From the NCBI GenBank assembly GCA_015680685.1, contig MNCI01026249.1, positions 1-64,000 on the forward strand: a stretch of DNA of 64,000 nucleotides, read 5' to 3'. Each line of letters begins with the position of its first letter. The stretch's first letter is position 1. The DNA comes from Gnetum montanum (Eukaryota; Streptophyta; Gnetopsida; Gnetales; Gnetaceae). This document shows, piece by piece, positions 22,736 through 35,400 of this stretch. The notes below the pieces were generated by a model, which did no database searches, was not told the origin of the DNA, and saw nothing but the letters and a program-made list of their open reading frames with translations. Position numbers and translations under genes: made by a program.

Positions 22736-25700
22736 GTAATCAATTAGATAAAGGTTTTCCACCTTCTCAAGAAACTATTTGATCCTAGAAGTCCCCTCAT
22801 TTACCTTCCAATTGTTGTGAATAAGCATTGGAAGGCTCTTTTGAATTCAAGTTCTAGTGTTAATATGATTTTCCATGAGATGTAAAAGGCTTGGAACCTA
22901 CCTCTACTTAAGAAGAGAAAAATTTGTCTTAAGTTAGCTAATTAGTCCATCATTGTTACCTTGGGACTAGAGGAGGACATTGTAACCACCATTTATGTGT
23001 GGTCTTACCCCACTAATTTCCTAGTGATCCAAGTGGACAATTACAAGAGAACTTCCCAATCATCATGGAAAGGGTTTGGCTGAGCATTGTTGATGCATGA
23101 TTAGGGATTCAAGATCTTTCCTCAAAATCTCTAAAGAAAATTCATTTAGAAAGATCGAGAGGAAGAAATTTCCATGCATTGCGTATAGTGATATAAGGTG
23201 CAACTATGTGCAGAAACTATGGATTATTAATAGTGTATCTATCAAATCATGTAGTTAATGTGTTGATATATCTAAAATTCAAAAGTGCTTGTATGCAGTG
23301 ACCACAAAGCAAGAGGGTACCCAATGGCCGACAACTAATCTTAGTAGCAACACACTTTGCATGGAACTTGCTAAGAGCCTAACATGTGCCTATGTAGAAG
23401 GCATGGATGAACTAGAGCAAGTTCATCACCAAATCTCTAATAATGGAAATGATGATAACTATTGGGGAGAGTTGGAAATTCCAACAAATTTTAAACAAAA
23501 GCCCCTTAAGCTAAAAACTCTACTTGCTAGCATGGAATATGCATTCCTGAAAAATGGGAAGTTGATAATAATCAATGCAAATCTTACTTCTAAACAAAAA
23601 TAGATGTTGCTAAATGTGATAAAAAAATGGACAATAGCCTTTACTTGGTCACAACCTAAACTCATAAGTATTGATCCTAGAATATGCTAGCATCATATTT
23701 ACATTGACCCACCTATGTAGCCAAAGAGTCAGCTGTAGCGATAGTTGAATCCTAGATTGAAGCAAATCGTCAAAGATAAAATCGAAAAACTCCTCAAGAA
23801 GGGGTTTATCTATCCCATTATGGATAGTGAGTGGGTTATCCCACTTATTATTTTGCCAAAGAAAGATGGCAAGTGGCAAGTCTACATCGATTTCTAGCTA
23901 TTGAACATGGAAAATTCAAAGATCACTTTCTATTGCCATTTTTGGATTAGGTATTGGACACCATTTCTAGGAAATGCTATTATAGTTTCTAGAAGGTTAT
24001 AGTGGTTATAACAAAATCTAGATCATGATATAGGATTAGGCTAAAAAAACATTCACAAGTCCATGGGGGACTTTTGCATATCAAAAGATGCCTTTCAACC
24101 TATGCAATGCACTTGCCACATTTCAATGTTTGGTCTTGAGTATTTTTTAGTAACATATTGGTAATGAGGTAGAAGTCTTCATGGATGAATTCTTGACATA
24201 TGAGGCTACATTTGAGCAAGCCTTGGACTATCTTGAGTAAGTGCTCAAAAGATGCGTGGAGACTAATCTTCAACTCAATTCATAGAAGATCCATTTGATG
24301 GTATATGAGGGCAATGTGTTGGGGCACAAGATTTCACAAGAAGGAACTAAGGTTGACCTTGAAAAGATTAGGGTCATCCAAGGAATTATCCATTACCCAA
24401 AAATTATAAAAGATATTCAGTCATTCCTTAAACACACTAGCTACTATCGACAATTTATAGAGTATTTCTCTAAGATCTCAAAACCATTGGTCAAGCTTAC
24501 AAAGAAAGATGCCCCATTCATCTCGACCAAGGAATGTGAAAATACATTCTAGAGCCTCAAATAAAAGCTCATAGAGACTCTAATTATATGAGCACCTAAC
24601 TAGTTCAAACCATTTCATATCATGATAGATACATCAAATTACATCTTGGAAGATGTGCTTACATAGTTGGATGATAAGAAACATCCACATTACATCCACT
24701 ACACAAGTCAAAGCATTTTGGGTGCATAGCTAAACTACACCACCACAAAAAAGGAATTGATTATAGTGGTATTTAACTTAGAAAAATTCAAGCACTATGT
24801 GCTTGGATACAAAGTGTTTGTGCACATGGAACATAGTGTATTTTGCTTCCTAATGAACAAGCCAACGATGAGTCCCCATGTCATACGGTGTTTGGTGATT
24901 TGGCAAGAATTTGATCTAACAATGATATATCGAAAGGGAACTAAGAATGTGTTTGCTAACCACTTGTCTTGATTACGATGGGACAACAAAGAAGAGAAAA
25001 GCCCATTGTCTAATCAATTTCCTAATGAACTCCTCTTTGCCGAGGCTATAATTGAAAAATTACCCACTAAGCCTAAATGGTACAATGGCATTCTCACCTA
25101 TCTTCTCATTCAAGAGATGCCAAAAGAGTTAGACCACTAGAAGAAAGAATAGTTTCTTCACCAGGTGAAACACTTCATGGAGATCAACAAGCATCTCTAC
25201 AAGATGTGCGTTGATGGCTTGGTTTGTTGGTGTGTACCTAATGCTGATCAACTACGCATTCTCAAAGATGCTCATGAGGGTTCTTTTGAGGGCCACCATG
25301 ATGGAAGAAACATGACCATTAAGATTATGATGGTAGGATATTATTGACCAACACTTTTCAAGGATGCTCACCAATTTATCTATTCTTGTAAATGTTGCCA
25401 ACGTGATGGTGGAATAACAACTTAAATGAAAGGACCTCAATAGTGGATCCAACCACTAGAACCCTTTGACATCTAGGGTACTAACTTCATGGATCCCATC
25501 ATACCCATGTCAAGTGGAAAGGTGTACATCATAGTCGTTGTTGACTATTATATGAAATGGGCAAAAGAAGCAACTGTCATTAACTATACATATTCTACTA
25601 CTACTCGGTTTGTACAATAGAATGTTGTAAATAGGTTTGGTATGCCATGTGCATTGATTTCTAATAAAGGAATCCAATTTATAAGAACTACCTTTCGAAA

Positions 25701-26290
25701 GCTCATGCAATGCTTGGAGGTTGAGCATAAATTAACAACACCTTATCATCCCTAAGCCAATGGTCAAGGTGAGGTTACAAATAGGGAAATCACTAATATC
25801 TTAATGAGAACAATTAGCAAATATAGGAGGGACACAAAACTCAATGATGTCCTCTAGGATTACTGCTCCACCTAAAAGCTTCCTATAGGCTACTCTTTCT
25901 ATGAGCTCATGTATTGGAAATTGCCAAATCTTCCTATTCAATTCAAGCTTCATACATTTTTAATAGCTTGTGACCTTGACCTTGACTTAAGTCAAGAAAA
26001 AAAGAAAAAAAAGATTAATGAAGCTCAACTTGCTAGATGAAAATTGATTGGTGGTCCTATTATCTAATGAGTTGCACAAGGCATTTAACAAAAAACACCA
26101 TGACCTTAGAATAAGGAAAATAAAATTCCAACCTAGAAATAAGGTTCTCTAGTAGAACCATACACACATACTTCAATGAACTAAATTCCAGACATTGTGG
26201 GAAGGGCCTCATATCATTTATGAAACCTTTCCTTCTGAGGCCATATTAATCTACAAACCTAAGAGCCTAGACAAAAAACAACTGGTCAAC
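22736..26290 (+). pseudogene. pol of element 2: protease, RT, RNase H, integrase (broken)
   Basis: Protease near 22840-22870 reads LLNSSSSVNMI. The family has LLDSGSSVNL, so the catalytic Asp is Asn and Gly is Ser. RT: KDGKWQVYIDF near 23860-23900 and the catalytic motif VFMDEF at 24175-24192, where MDDF is expected, so the second Asp is Glu. Open stretches are 24295-24552 (FLKHTSYYRQFIEYFSKISK) and 24757-24972 (RNase H, ending YRKGTKNVFANHLS). The integrase zinc region lies at 25255-25400 (HEGSFEGHH ... SCKCCQRDG). The catalytic core follows with ALISNKGIQF near 25650, again Asn for Asp. QANGQGEVTNRE near 25750-25790 keeps the catalytic Glu context. Confidence 0.85.
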
Positions 26291-28371
26291 ATGCAACAAA
26301 TCAAACCTTTCCATGAGCATAATGAAGCCAATGTCCACAACACGTACTCAGATGGACAACCACGCTCAATTTTTCAGATCTCCTCCTTTCAATCTAGTCA
26401 TGGGGGAGATGGCCATCCATGCTAACTATATAAGTGGCTCCTCAGTTTTTCATCTTTTTGTTTTACATGTTTTTGTTTTACACCTTGTTATGTTTACAAC
26501 TTTTTGTTTTACGCTTTCTTTACCTTACATCTTTTTATTTTTATCTTATTAATTTTTTTTCTAATTTTTTGTTTTACAACATCATTAGTATGTTTTATTT
26601 TTCTTAAATATTTTATAATTTTTTATATATTTTTTAATTTTTTTTATGATTTTCTTATTATATTTTAATAATAACATGCCTTATTGCCCACTACGTATAG
26701 TGTGATTTGTTTGATGTAGGCTTATGCTATCTAGTTATTTGATTGTTGGTGTTTGGATTCTAGCTTTGAATTTTGTTACTAATAACTAAGACATGGTTTC
26801 TTTTTCATGAAATAGGTCCATGACATCCACCCAACCATAGAATCTATGGTTTTCCTTGTTTTGGAAGTATGATGTCCCTTTTTCATTAATAAAACTTTAA
26901 TGAACTTGTGACCTTGGTAGTTTCCAAACTTGGAAAGGAGTGGAAGGATTGAATAGTGTGTGAATTTAAGAGGACTCAATACTATTTTTGCCTTTCTACT
27001 TACTTGCGTGCTATGTGTTTTCATGGATTTCTTACCATTCTATGTGAACCAATAATAGGAGGTTAAAAAAGTCTTTGAATGATGTGTTTCCCATTTGAAA
27101 AAAAAATGATGGAAATTCAAAGCACACCCTTAGACAAAATAAATGGACTATAAGCATTAGTTATGAGACTAGAAGAACATGTTACCCATGCCTTAAGGTC
27201 CCTTCTAACTAAGGCCATTTCTCACTTTCTACTTCTCTTTTCTTCTTAAATAAGTAGTGGTGGTTGTTCTGTGGGAGCACTCTTGTATCTCAAGTAGATG
27301 GATTAGTCTTAGAGTGGTGATGCGAAGTCATTGAATGTGGTTGGTTTTGGTCTAGACTAAGGATGGATTTTATTAGGTCACTTAACCACAAAATTCACAA
27401 GGGACCTCATGTGACCTTAATCGAGAACTCCATTTCACTTTCTCTTTCATCCATCTATGCTTTCCATGCCTCACTTCACTGCCAATGTTCATGTTCTTAT
27501 TCAATGTCTTGGTTAGATGTGTCAAAATTCTTAGGGAGTTTCTTCCAGGTTTTCGTACTTAACTTTTCGTAACCAGTAATCACTGATGGGGACCATGGAC
27601 TCCTTGGTTTGAGGTTATGCAAGGATAACAAAGGACATGTACCTACTTTTGGGAGGACCCACTTGCATACCTTTTGGTTGGATTAGTTAATTTCTTTATC
27701 CTTAGACATTCTCACAATCAAATCCTTTTGTGTGCACCATCAATGACATCTAATTATGTGCATATTCGCAACATTTTTTAGTGAAATCTTCTTTTTTGTC
27801 ATTGTGAATCCTTTAACCCTCTTCAAGTATTTTATCACATCTGGGATTTTCAAAATTTAGTAATGGATTACTTATGCATTTCACCACATTATTTAGTCTT
27901 CTCACTAACACTATTAAAGGAATCAATCTAGCATAATCACAACCTAGCCAAGTGGATCTACCAATAAGATAAGGTACCTAAAAGTTATATGTTACACATT
28001 ACATAGTAATTCGTGATTTTGTTGTAATTACAGTGGGAAGCATGGACTAGAAACAAGACTATCTTCACCAATGAATAAGTAGCCCCACCATATAACGACG
28101 ACCCTTCATGATCATTGAATCTTCTCCCTTGCTCTTCAGCTACCAGAGGAGTTGGATGTTAGTTTTGGCCAAAGTGTTTAATTCTATTGTCATGAACATC
28201 CAATTATGTAAAAGATTATAAATTCATAAACTTGGGCACTTAGAGTTTGTCTATTTTTTCTAAGTTAGTTTGCATATCAATCAATAATCCCATACCTTTC
28301 CAATATTTTGTAAGAAACTTGTTTCTACTTTTGCTTACTCAAGGATGAGTTTTCATTCAGTCATGGGGGTA
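26291..28371 (+). other. 3' non-coding tail of element 2
   Basis: About 2 kb collinear with 4140-6175 of element 1, with T-rich TTTTGTTTTACA-type repeats near 26455-26580. No domain was recognised. The final bases before the 3' LTR (CATGGGGGTA at 28363-28372) are the probable polypurine tract that primes plus-strand synthesis. Confidence 0.7.
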
Positions 28372-29251
28372 TGATGAAGTATATTTTTTTTTCTCCACTA
28401 TTGGATAAATAATATCAGAGCCCTGATATCAGATACTTGACATTAGGGACCAAGAAGTGATGTTGGATATCTAATATCGCAACATGTGTGCCATCTTATA
28501 AATATAGCCCTTGGATGCATGGTTTGGAGATAGTTTTGTCATAGCATAGCAAAACTCTTGCAATTTGTTTTCTCCAGACTTAGAATATATTATAAAGTGC
28601 TTGTAGCAGAAGTCATTGAGTGTACAAATCTTTATTTAAGTACTATTGTACCTTAACACATCAATGTGTGTTGCAATAAAGATGGGCTTTTTGATAAACC
28701 TTGTAGCACCTTGGCTAGATTAGATATTTTATTTATGAATTTAATGTTTTATGTAATTTTATTTAATGCTTCCAACTAATTAAGCTAAGTTAAGTTAGCT
28801 AAGTTAAATAACAATTAATTAAGCACATAATTACGACTGCTTCAAGCATGTGCATGATGCTTGGTAATCCCATCAATGCTTAACATTTGGTAACCCAGTA
28901 GTATTGTATGTGTTCAAGATGTGTACAAGAAGTGGGACCAAATACTTATGCTAGGATTAGTTAAAGATTAATTAGTTAGATTAAATTAGCCATTAAAAAA
29001 TTACTTCATTCCTTTATTTTAAGCACCAAGAATATAAGACATAAAAAATGATAAAAATCAAATGCCTTAGTTGCACTTAACCATACCTTTGCATTTCACA
29101 AGTGTAATTGGGAAGACAACGATTGTAACAATTAAATTTCACTTCCTAGAACTAGTGTACTTGAAGACTTAACGTCTAAGGAATTTGACCAAATCATGTG
29201 TGAATGCTTATAATTCGTATGGTTGAGCATAGGGGTATTCGTTGCTCATCA
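28372..29251 (+). repeat. 3' LTR of element 2
   Basis: 880 bases, TGATGAAG to CTCATCA. A TATAAATATAGCCC box lies near 28497, and LTR-internal GATATC-type repeats are present. It differs from the 5' LTR by many transitions and small indels, so the insertion is old. Confidence 0.9.
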
Positions 29252-29256
29252 AACAC
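29252..29256. repeat. Target-site duplication of element 2, right
   Basis: AACAC, identical to 19158-19162. Confidence 0.85.
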
Positions 29257-30688
29257 CATGTTGAGGTATTGTAACCATCCAACAAATCCTTTGTGATTTC
29301 ATGGACATAATAAAAATTTCTAGTTTCTCATTTCCAAATTTCAACATTGTACACTCATGTAGTGGGATCATAGTATAAATATGATTGCATTACTTTGCAA
29401 GTTAGGGTAATTTGATCAATGAAATAGTTTTTGTTACTATTTTCTTTATTTATATTAATTATAAAATTATTAGTTATTTGTACTATTTGTTGTTGTAAAT
29501 TGTAAAATCATATATAGGATATGTTGTTGATTAACTTAATGATAATAGTAGAGACACTTGTGATGATATTTATAAGTAACCTTTGTATCATACTTAATGA
29601 GGTTTGAGCCATTGTGATGTTTTTCAAGAACATTTGATATCATTAGCTGTCACCTTCGATTCCTAAGAGTATTTTAGCATACTAATGATAGAAATCATCT
29701 AATATTTTGTTTCAGTGTTGGTTAGCAAACCTTGATGCAATACCTAAGCTACTATTGATGATAGGTTGGTAATGTTGATGTTGTCCTATTATCATTTGGT
29801 ATGATGAATAGGATGCTAGGATGATTATGGAGTTAGTGATAGTTCCCATTTGTTATTAACCTACTAAAGCTAGTTTATAGGAGATGGGAAGTGTCTCCAT
29901 CATGCCTTAACCATTATGCATGGTAGTATGCATCATGTATATATCATTATTCATTGTGAAGGCTTGCCTTGTTGAAAAATTCTAAGTATATTTTCATACC
30001 AATAGTTTAAAAGTGAAAAAGAAACTTAAACCATTAACCTCTTGTTTGAGGCTTGAAATGCATACCACTATGCTATTCAGTTGGATGAGAATGAAACCAC
30101 TTTTTATTTTATTTTAACAAGTGTTCCTAGGTCCCATTCCTACATGTTAGCTAGCTAACCCAGGGACATGTAACCATGGCTAATGATGGTAATCCAAGAT
30201 GCATGAGGTGGCATAATGAACATACATAATAATTAAGGTACAGCAGAGATAGTTCCCAAAAGAGATTGAGTTATTAGATAGTACTAATTCCATAATAATT
30301 CCAACATTCCACTGAAAAGTATTAGCTTTCTTTATATGATTGGATTGTATTAGTGTCTAAAAGAACCTTTGATGCAAATGTAATTGGATTAATTTACCTT
30401 GATTTAGAGAAAAAGTAGAAAACCGATCCGGAAGTAAAGTGGGGAACGCAATACAAACTTCATGATTCTTTGGGAAGAAAACGTTGAGAAAAGCTGACTT
30501 GACTTTATTTGCAGCTAAAAAGGCTGCGCTCATGCCCCCATCATATATGGTAGGGGGAGTTATTATATATCAGGTTCCTGGGAAAGGAAAGAAGGGACTG
30601 AGGATAAACAAACAAGATTTACTAAGACAAGGAAACTCGGGGCTGCTACTGCAACTGTTACTTTCACAGTAACAATGCAGGAATGAAA
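29257..30688 (-). other. 3' flank of the intact PR-10 gene, shared duplication block
   Basis: From about 29333 this matches 48300-49633 in the same orientation (pseudogene 3). Its part nearest the gene also matches 15691-16260 inverted (pseudogene 1) and 36285-36535 (pseudogene 4). No coding sequence was seen; open frames such as 30484-30672 are 3' UTR read on the wrong strand. Confidence 0.72.
30504..30509 (-). promoter_or_regulatory. Probable poly-A signal of the intact PR-10 gene
   Basis: AATAAA on the minus strand, about 180 bases beyond the stop codon, in a 3' flank conserved between copies. Confidence 0.45.
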
Positions 30689-31177
30689 TCAAGGGTGAGA
30701 AAGGAGATGGTCCTCAAGAGCCTTGGTGATCTTGGCAAAGGAGCCGTGGACTTGCTGCACTTTCTCAGGTGGAGGTGGAGTCACACCTGGCAGGGGAGTG
30801 AAGTATGCCGTGTGGCTTACAACACACCCGCCACCCAGGCGAGGGCTGTACTTGATCTCACCATGAGCCGTGGCCACTTTCTTGCCGAGAAGGCCACCCT
30901 CCAGGACAGTGTATTTGACAACCAAGTTGTTCTCATCAATCTCATCCACGCGTTCCTTCACAAACCCAAACTCGGTCTCTGCCTGTGCTTCTGGCCCGAA
31001 CACAATGTGGCGCACAGTGCCCACACCGCCATTGCCGCCCTCAAATGTTATGGATGCAAAGACTTGAGGCAGCAGCTTGGGCAGCAGCACAGCCGATTCC
31101 TTGCCTCCTGCTATGAACAGTCTCTTGGCATCCACAGCTGTCTCTGCTGTCATCGTAAATGATTTCTCTTCTGCCAT
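30689..31177 (-). CDS. PR-10/Bet v 1-like protein, intact and intronless
   Basis: A single uninterrupted frame of 162 codons runs from the ATG (31177) to TGA. The length fits the Bet v 1/PR-10 family (about 155-162 residues). The N-terminal strand and helices are followed by LLPKLLPQVFASITFEGG, then the glycine-rich P-loop GGNGGVGT at residues 47-54. ERVDEIDENNLVVKY, EGGLLGKK and an HGEIKYSP strand follow, and PPPPEKVQQVHGSF leads into the C-terminal helix KITKALEDHLLSHP. Family members are small cytosolic proteins that bind hydrophobic ligands in a cavity and are often induced by pathogens or stress; a few are enzymes. The ligand cannot be predicted here. Many PR-10 genes have one intron near codon 62, and none is seen here. 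The copies at 49634-50122 and 15105-15690 are broken. The start is supported by its conservation in all copies. Confidence 0.92.
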   Translation of the reverse strand: MAEEKSFTMTAETAVDAKRLFIAGGKESAVLLPKLLPQVFASITFEGGNGGVGTVRHIVFGPEAQAETEFGFVKERVDEIDENNLVVKYTVLEGGLLGKKVATAHGEIKYSPRLGGGCVVSHTAYFTPLPGVTPPPPEKVQQVHGSFAKITKALEDHLLSHP

Positions 31178-31500
31178 TTCTATTGCTTAATTGCTATCAC
31201 TATTACTCTTTGCTTCTTACTTGAGCTTGAGATCGAGTTGAGAGGCTGTGAGATTTATGAGCCGTGATGAGTGTTTATTATATAGTCCTCCCCTCACTCT
31301 TCGTGATTGACTGGTGATGTTAAGTTTTCCACATTCACACTCACCAACCCATTGTGGCTGCTGCTGTATCAGGTGGATCGTTCATTTGTCTGTTTCGTTA
31401 AGCCTGTACCTGGCCAAAAGCTTGACGTGCACGTCTTAATCTTGAAAATTGAGCAGACATATCATGAATACACCGGCAATAGCTTCTAGATTTTTGTTGA
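31178..31500 (-). promoter_or_regulatory. Promoter of the intact PR-10 gene
   Basis: On the minus strand a TATATAAT box lies at 31277-31284, 100 bases before the ATG. A perfect 12-base palindrome GACGTGCACGTC at 31424-31435 carries two ACGT cores, a class of site bound by plant bZIP factors. Similarity to the upstream block of pseudogene 1 extends to about 31495 and then stops. That no other promoter serves the gene is inferred from proximity. Confidence 0.7.
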
Positions 31501-32855
31501 AGTGAACATACTGTAATAAACATAACATGATCATCACATATCGCACCAAAGCCAGTAAACCAGATAGAAAGTTATTTGGAGCTGGAAGATCCACAACAGT
31601 GTTTCCTGGATGGATGCAGCTAAAGGCCTTGTCCACTGTAAGTGTTTCAGTTGTATGGGCTTGGGTATTATGAATTGATAGACCAGGCCTCCTCTGATAA
31701 AATGTAAATGTTCCTTATGACAGTTTGGATGATGATCCTTGATGTTGGATAAAATATGGTAAAACCTGCAAATCCATGTTTTCCCACAATAGATGGTGGT
31801 TACAAAGTGTGATTACATTTTTAAAAGATGAACCCATGAAGGGAAGCTCAATAGTTACCATGAAGCCTATATGAAGGCAAGGAAAGATATTAATTAATGC
31901 ATCATGTTAAAAGTAAAGTGTATGGGTTACCTTTAAATTGAAGTTTAAGAGTAAGTTTTAAGGATTGTAAGCTGTTTTATAAGCATTGCGAGTGATTGAG
32001 TTGGGATCATTATCTTGATGGTCCAAGTTCTTGTGTATGAGTAGGGTGAGGGTTTGATTGACTTACTTGTTTATCATTAGGAATTTGCATGCTTTCAAAT
32101 TTTTTTTGTACTTCATTTCATTTCTTAAGTAAGAATAAAGTCTTCTTTCTTTCTTTTCCAAATTGGAATAATTGTGTGATCTTTGAACAGTTGGGTGTCT
32201 TCGATTGTGGAATCCAAGGAAGCTTCTTATTAAGTTCAAGTTGGAAAAAGGAAATTTTAGATCCTAACCATATGCTTTTTAAAAAAATGGTAACTCTAAG
32301 ATGTTGGCTAACAACAAGATAGAAATAAATCTTTAAATTTAAAAAACATAATTTATCTTACCTCTAACGAAGACAAGAAACACTTGATAGGGGTACTTAA
32401 ATACCAAAGGTTTAACAACTTTGTTTTTATTTTTTTATCATATTTATATTATTATATATTTTTAGAAAAAGAGAGAGAACCTATGAGGGATCCATGTACT
32501 ACATGGACAATGTTAGAGGCAACACACTAATGACAAATTGTTATCCAATGAAAATCAAGCCAAGGGGGCTGTGGTGATCTATAACCAATAGTGGTCCCAA
32601 ATTGGCCTTAGATCTAACTTAAAACTATGAAGATAAAATAATTATGGATAAAATACTATCAATTCACCCTTAATCTTAGATTTAAGATACAAAACCCAAA
32701 TCTAATGACTTCGCAAGGAGCTAGAAACCAAGGTCCTAGGTACTTGATTGAGATTAAAGCTTATTGATGCAAGATGAAAGAAGAGATAATCAAAGGAATC
32801 AAGAGTCAATGTCAAAGATTTGTCTTCACTTGTGAATCTTCATTTTTATGTATAA
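31501..32855. other. Unassigned AT-rich sequence
   Basis: No domain, repeat match or RNA gene was recognised. The open frame 32089-32322 is Phe/Ser-rich without motifs and is judged to be chance. Confidence 0.4.
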
Positions 32856-33310
32856 TTGTCATACCAATCTCGTTGATCAAGAATTTAATTTTGTAAGGTT
32901 GTAGGATTTTTGCCATGAGATCAACTAATCCTATTCACTTATTTCTATGTGCTTTGTCTTGATTATGCCCCCCTTAGCTTCTTGTTAAAGGAAATAGTAT
33001 TTGATGTCAATATGTTTGGATTTATTTTGAAGTGCATGTTCTTTTAATAACATAACTATTTTTGTATTATCACATAATAGATCAATTGAAAACTTCACTT
33101 TAGAGTTTCTCAAATAGCTTTTATAATAAAATTACATGTTGTGCACACTCTATCATAAAAATAAATTTAGCTTCACATCTTGAGATACCGAGAGAGTTTT
33201 TCTTCTTTGATTTCTAGTATATGGGATTACGACCATGGAATATGATTTCCCCTAAAGTAAACTTTCCATAACTTTGATATTCAGCCCAATTAGCATACAA
33301 GTATGATGAA
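32856..33310 (-). mobile_element. Ty1/copia RNase H relic
   Basis: The minus strand gives KKKNSLGISRCEAKFIFMIE and then, in pieces, CDNTKIVMLLKEHALQNKSK followed by HIDIKYYF. These correspond to the EAEY and CDN-x-SAI-x-L-x-KN ... KHIDI-x-YHF motifs of copia RNase H. Stops and frameshifts are present, and the LTRs were not found. Confidence 0.6.
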
Positions 33311-34450
33311 ACATTTTATTTCCCTTAATAAAATTTAATTTGAAATTTCAATTATCTTTACATAACATAATATATGTAATAATCCTCTGAAATGTGATTC
33401 TCATGGATCTTCATGAATATAGATAGATAAGGTATAGCAAACTATAGGTCATGTCTTATTTGACATAAAAATTTGAGTGATCCATGTTAGATATAGTATG
33501 AATGGAAAGCTTTATTCATTTCAAAGTTCATGTTTTTTTCTTCATTCTCAAGTCTATGTTTTTGCATTCTTAGTCTCTAGTCTTTTTATTCTCAAGTTGT
33601 AAAGTTATGGTAGGTATATAGTTTTATATGCTTGGTTGACTTGTGGCATCCTCAATTTATATATTTTTTTTTTGTTTTGCAAGACCACAACTCATGGTTT
33701 GCAGTATCACAAGTTATCCATAACTCATGGTTTCATGAAAAATTGGCCATGACTACCTCTCCAACTCGTGGTTCCAACTATGATTAGCTTAGAATTTGTT
33801 TGAAGATTTTGGATTTTAGAGGTAGGTAGAAGACAATGACCATAATCTTATTCCATTATGTAGTCCTAATAAGATCCCCAAGGTTTGCCTATAATATACA
33901 CCTATCTTTGATGAATATCTAGTTATGAATAAATTATTTAACTTTTGTCCTATTTGGAAATTTGTGATTTATATTTTGAGTTATTTTTGTTAGCATGTGT
34001 CAAATTATCTATTATTTGAAATTTCAACTTTCTTTTCTTTGTTAGATTTTGTGATACTTAGATCACAAGGTCCAAGAAACTAGGAATACCTTGATGACTA
34101 TTAAAACAAAAATAAAGGAACATAAATGTTGGAACACACCATGGATATTATAGGGTTCACAATGTTACTCATATATATTACATCTAAATCATAAATAAAA
34201 ATAGATGGAGAGAACTGATGTTAAATAATATGTTTCTATTATTATGTTCTACATATTCTACCCTAAAAAGAACTAGAATCAACATATATATAGGTTAAGG
34301 GAAATAATCATGTCAATAGAAAGAACAAACATAATGAATAGTTAAAATTAAGTGAAAATGTAAACTAAATTACTTATAACAAACTTTAACTAATCAAGTA
34401 TCAACACTGTGACAGTGTAATGTAGACATACATGGTGTTGTTAATGTAAA
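33311..34450. other. Unassigned AT-rich sequence
   Basis: Possibly the rest of the decayed copia element, but no motif supports this. Nothing else was recognised. Confidence 0.35.
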
Positions 34451-35400
34451 CATTTTTTAACATGCTGAGCTTGATAAAATACATCAAATATTCAATAGCC
34501 TTCCTTGCAAATTTATATATATTTTATAAACATATGGACATAATTTCTTCTTCCAAATATCTTGGTCTAGAATCCTTCTGTAATTACAAATGGAATAAGT
34601 ACATTAGTCAAAGTGTTGCAAGTAGTATGAAAGCCTTATATACTTTAAAAAGAAAATATACGAAAGAATCTACTTTGGTTTCAAATATTTGAAAACAACT
34701 TTATCATGCCATTGTTCAACCTACTATTCTTTATGAGTGTGTTGTGTGAGGTTCTACTATATAAAATAAATATTGAAAATAAATAAAAGAAATTTAGAAG
34801 CTTTTTTTGCTTGATGAATTTAATGTGAAGAAATAGACATAATACAATATTATGCTTCCTGAAGCAAAGATAATGATGTAAGAGGTTCAAGATATTTGTA
34901 AATTTATAGGCTACATTTATAATATTTTTCCATCTTCAATGGATAAATATTCCAAAAAGTAATGATGGGAGGATAGCTTCATAAAGGAGTTCTATGGCTT
35001 AATAAATGGAATATTCAAGAGTACATTCTCTATTCTAATCCTAACCAAGTTCACAATTTGGTAAAAAAAAAGGTAATATATTAAAAACTCTAGGAAAATG
35101 TAAAAGGCAAAAACATTTCTATTTAAATAACATTTGGGAAGGCTTTAATTCAAAGGAAAATTATTTAGTGTTGCCATTCTACATTAGATATGTTGTATAA
35201 TTAGTAGAGTATGAATGAGATCTCATCATCTAAGAGTTGAAATAGGTAGATGACACAAAATTGCTCTTAAAGAATGATTATGTGGACTATTCCATATAAA
35301 TAATATTGATGATAAATTCCATATCTTCTTAAAATATCCTACATTTGAGGACATTAGATATATATGGAATATAGTGTAGGGAGACCTCTTTAAAACCCCT
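34451..35400 (+). mobile_element. Relic of a non-LTR retrotransposon, RT C-terminal part
   Basis: The plus strand reads SSKYLGLESFCNYKWNKYIS and SVASSMKALYTLKRKY (open at 34462-34692). QLYHAIVQPTILYECVV follows near 34695-34745, matching the LYGCEVWG-type segment after the RT core. Then come MRSHHLRVEIGR near 35215-35250 and DDKFHIFLKYPTFEDIR near 35305-35350, the C-terminal cysteine/histidine region (usually EDE-x-HFL-x-C). It is broken by stops. It is the same class as 18131-19140. Confidence 0.65.

Larger units (their letters stand above)
19163..29251 (+). mobile_element. Element 2: full-length Athila-like Ty3/gypsy retrotransposon, about 10.1 kb
   Basis: Two LTRs (19163-20014 and 28372-29251) share their ends (TAATGAAG or TGATGAAG at the start, CATCA at the end). 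A perfect AACAC target duplication flanks them. A tRNA-Asp-type primer site follows the 5' LTR immediately. gag, protease, RT, RNase H and integrase are in Ty3/gypsy order on the plus strand, then a 2-kb non-coding tail. All coding parts have stops, so it is dead. It is the reference copy for reading element 1. Confidence 0.93.

Noticed and set aside
30683-31162. 159-codon plus-strand frame opposite the intact PR-10 gene
   Set aside because: It is a shadow of the minus-strand gene. The conserved protein, TATA box and family copies all support the minus strand.
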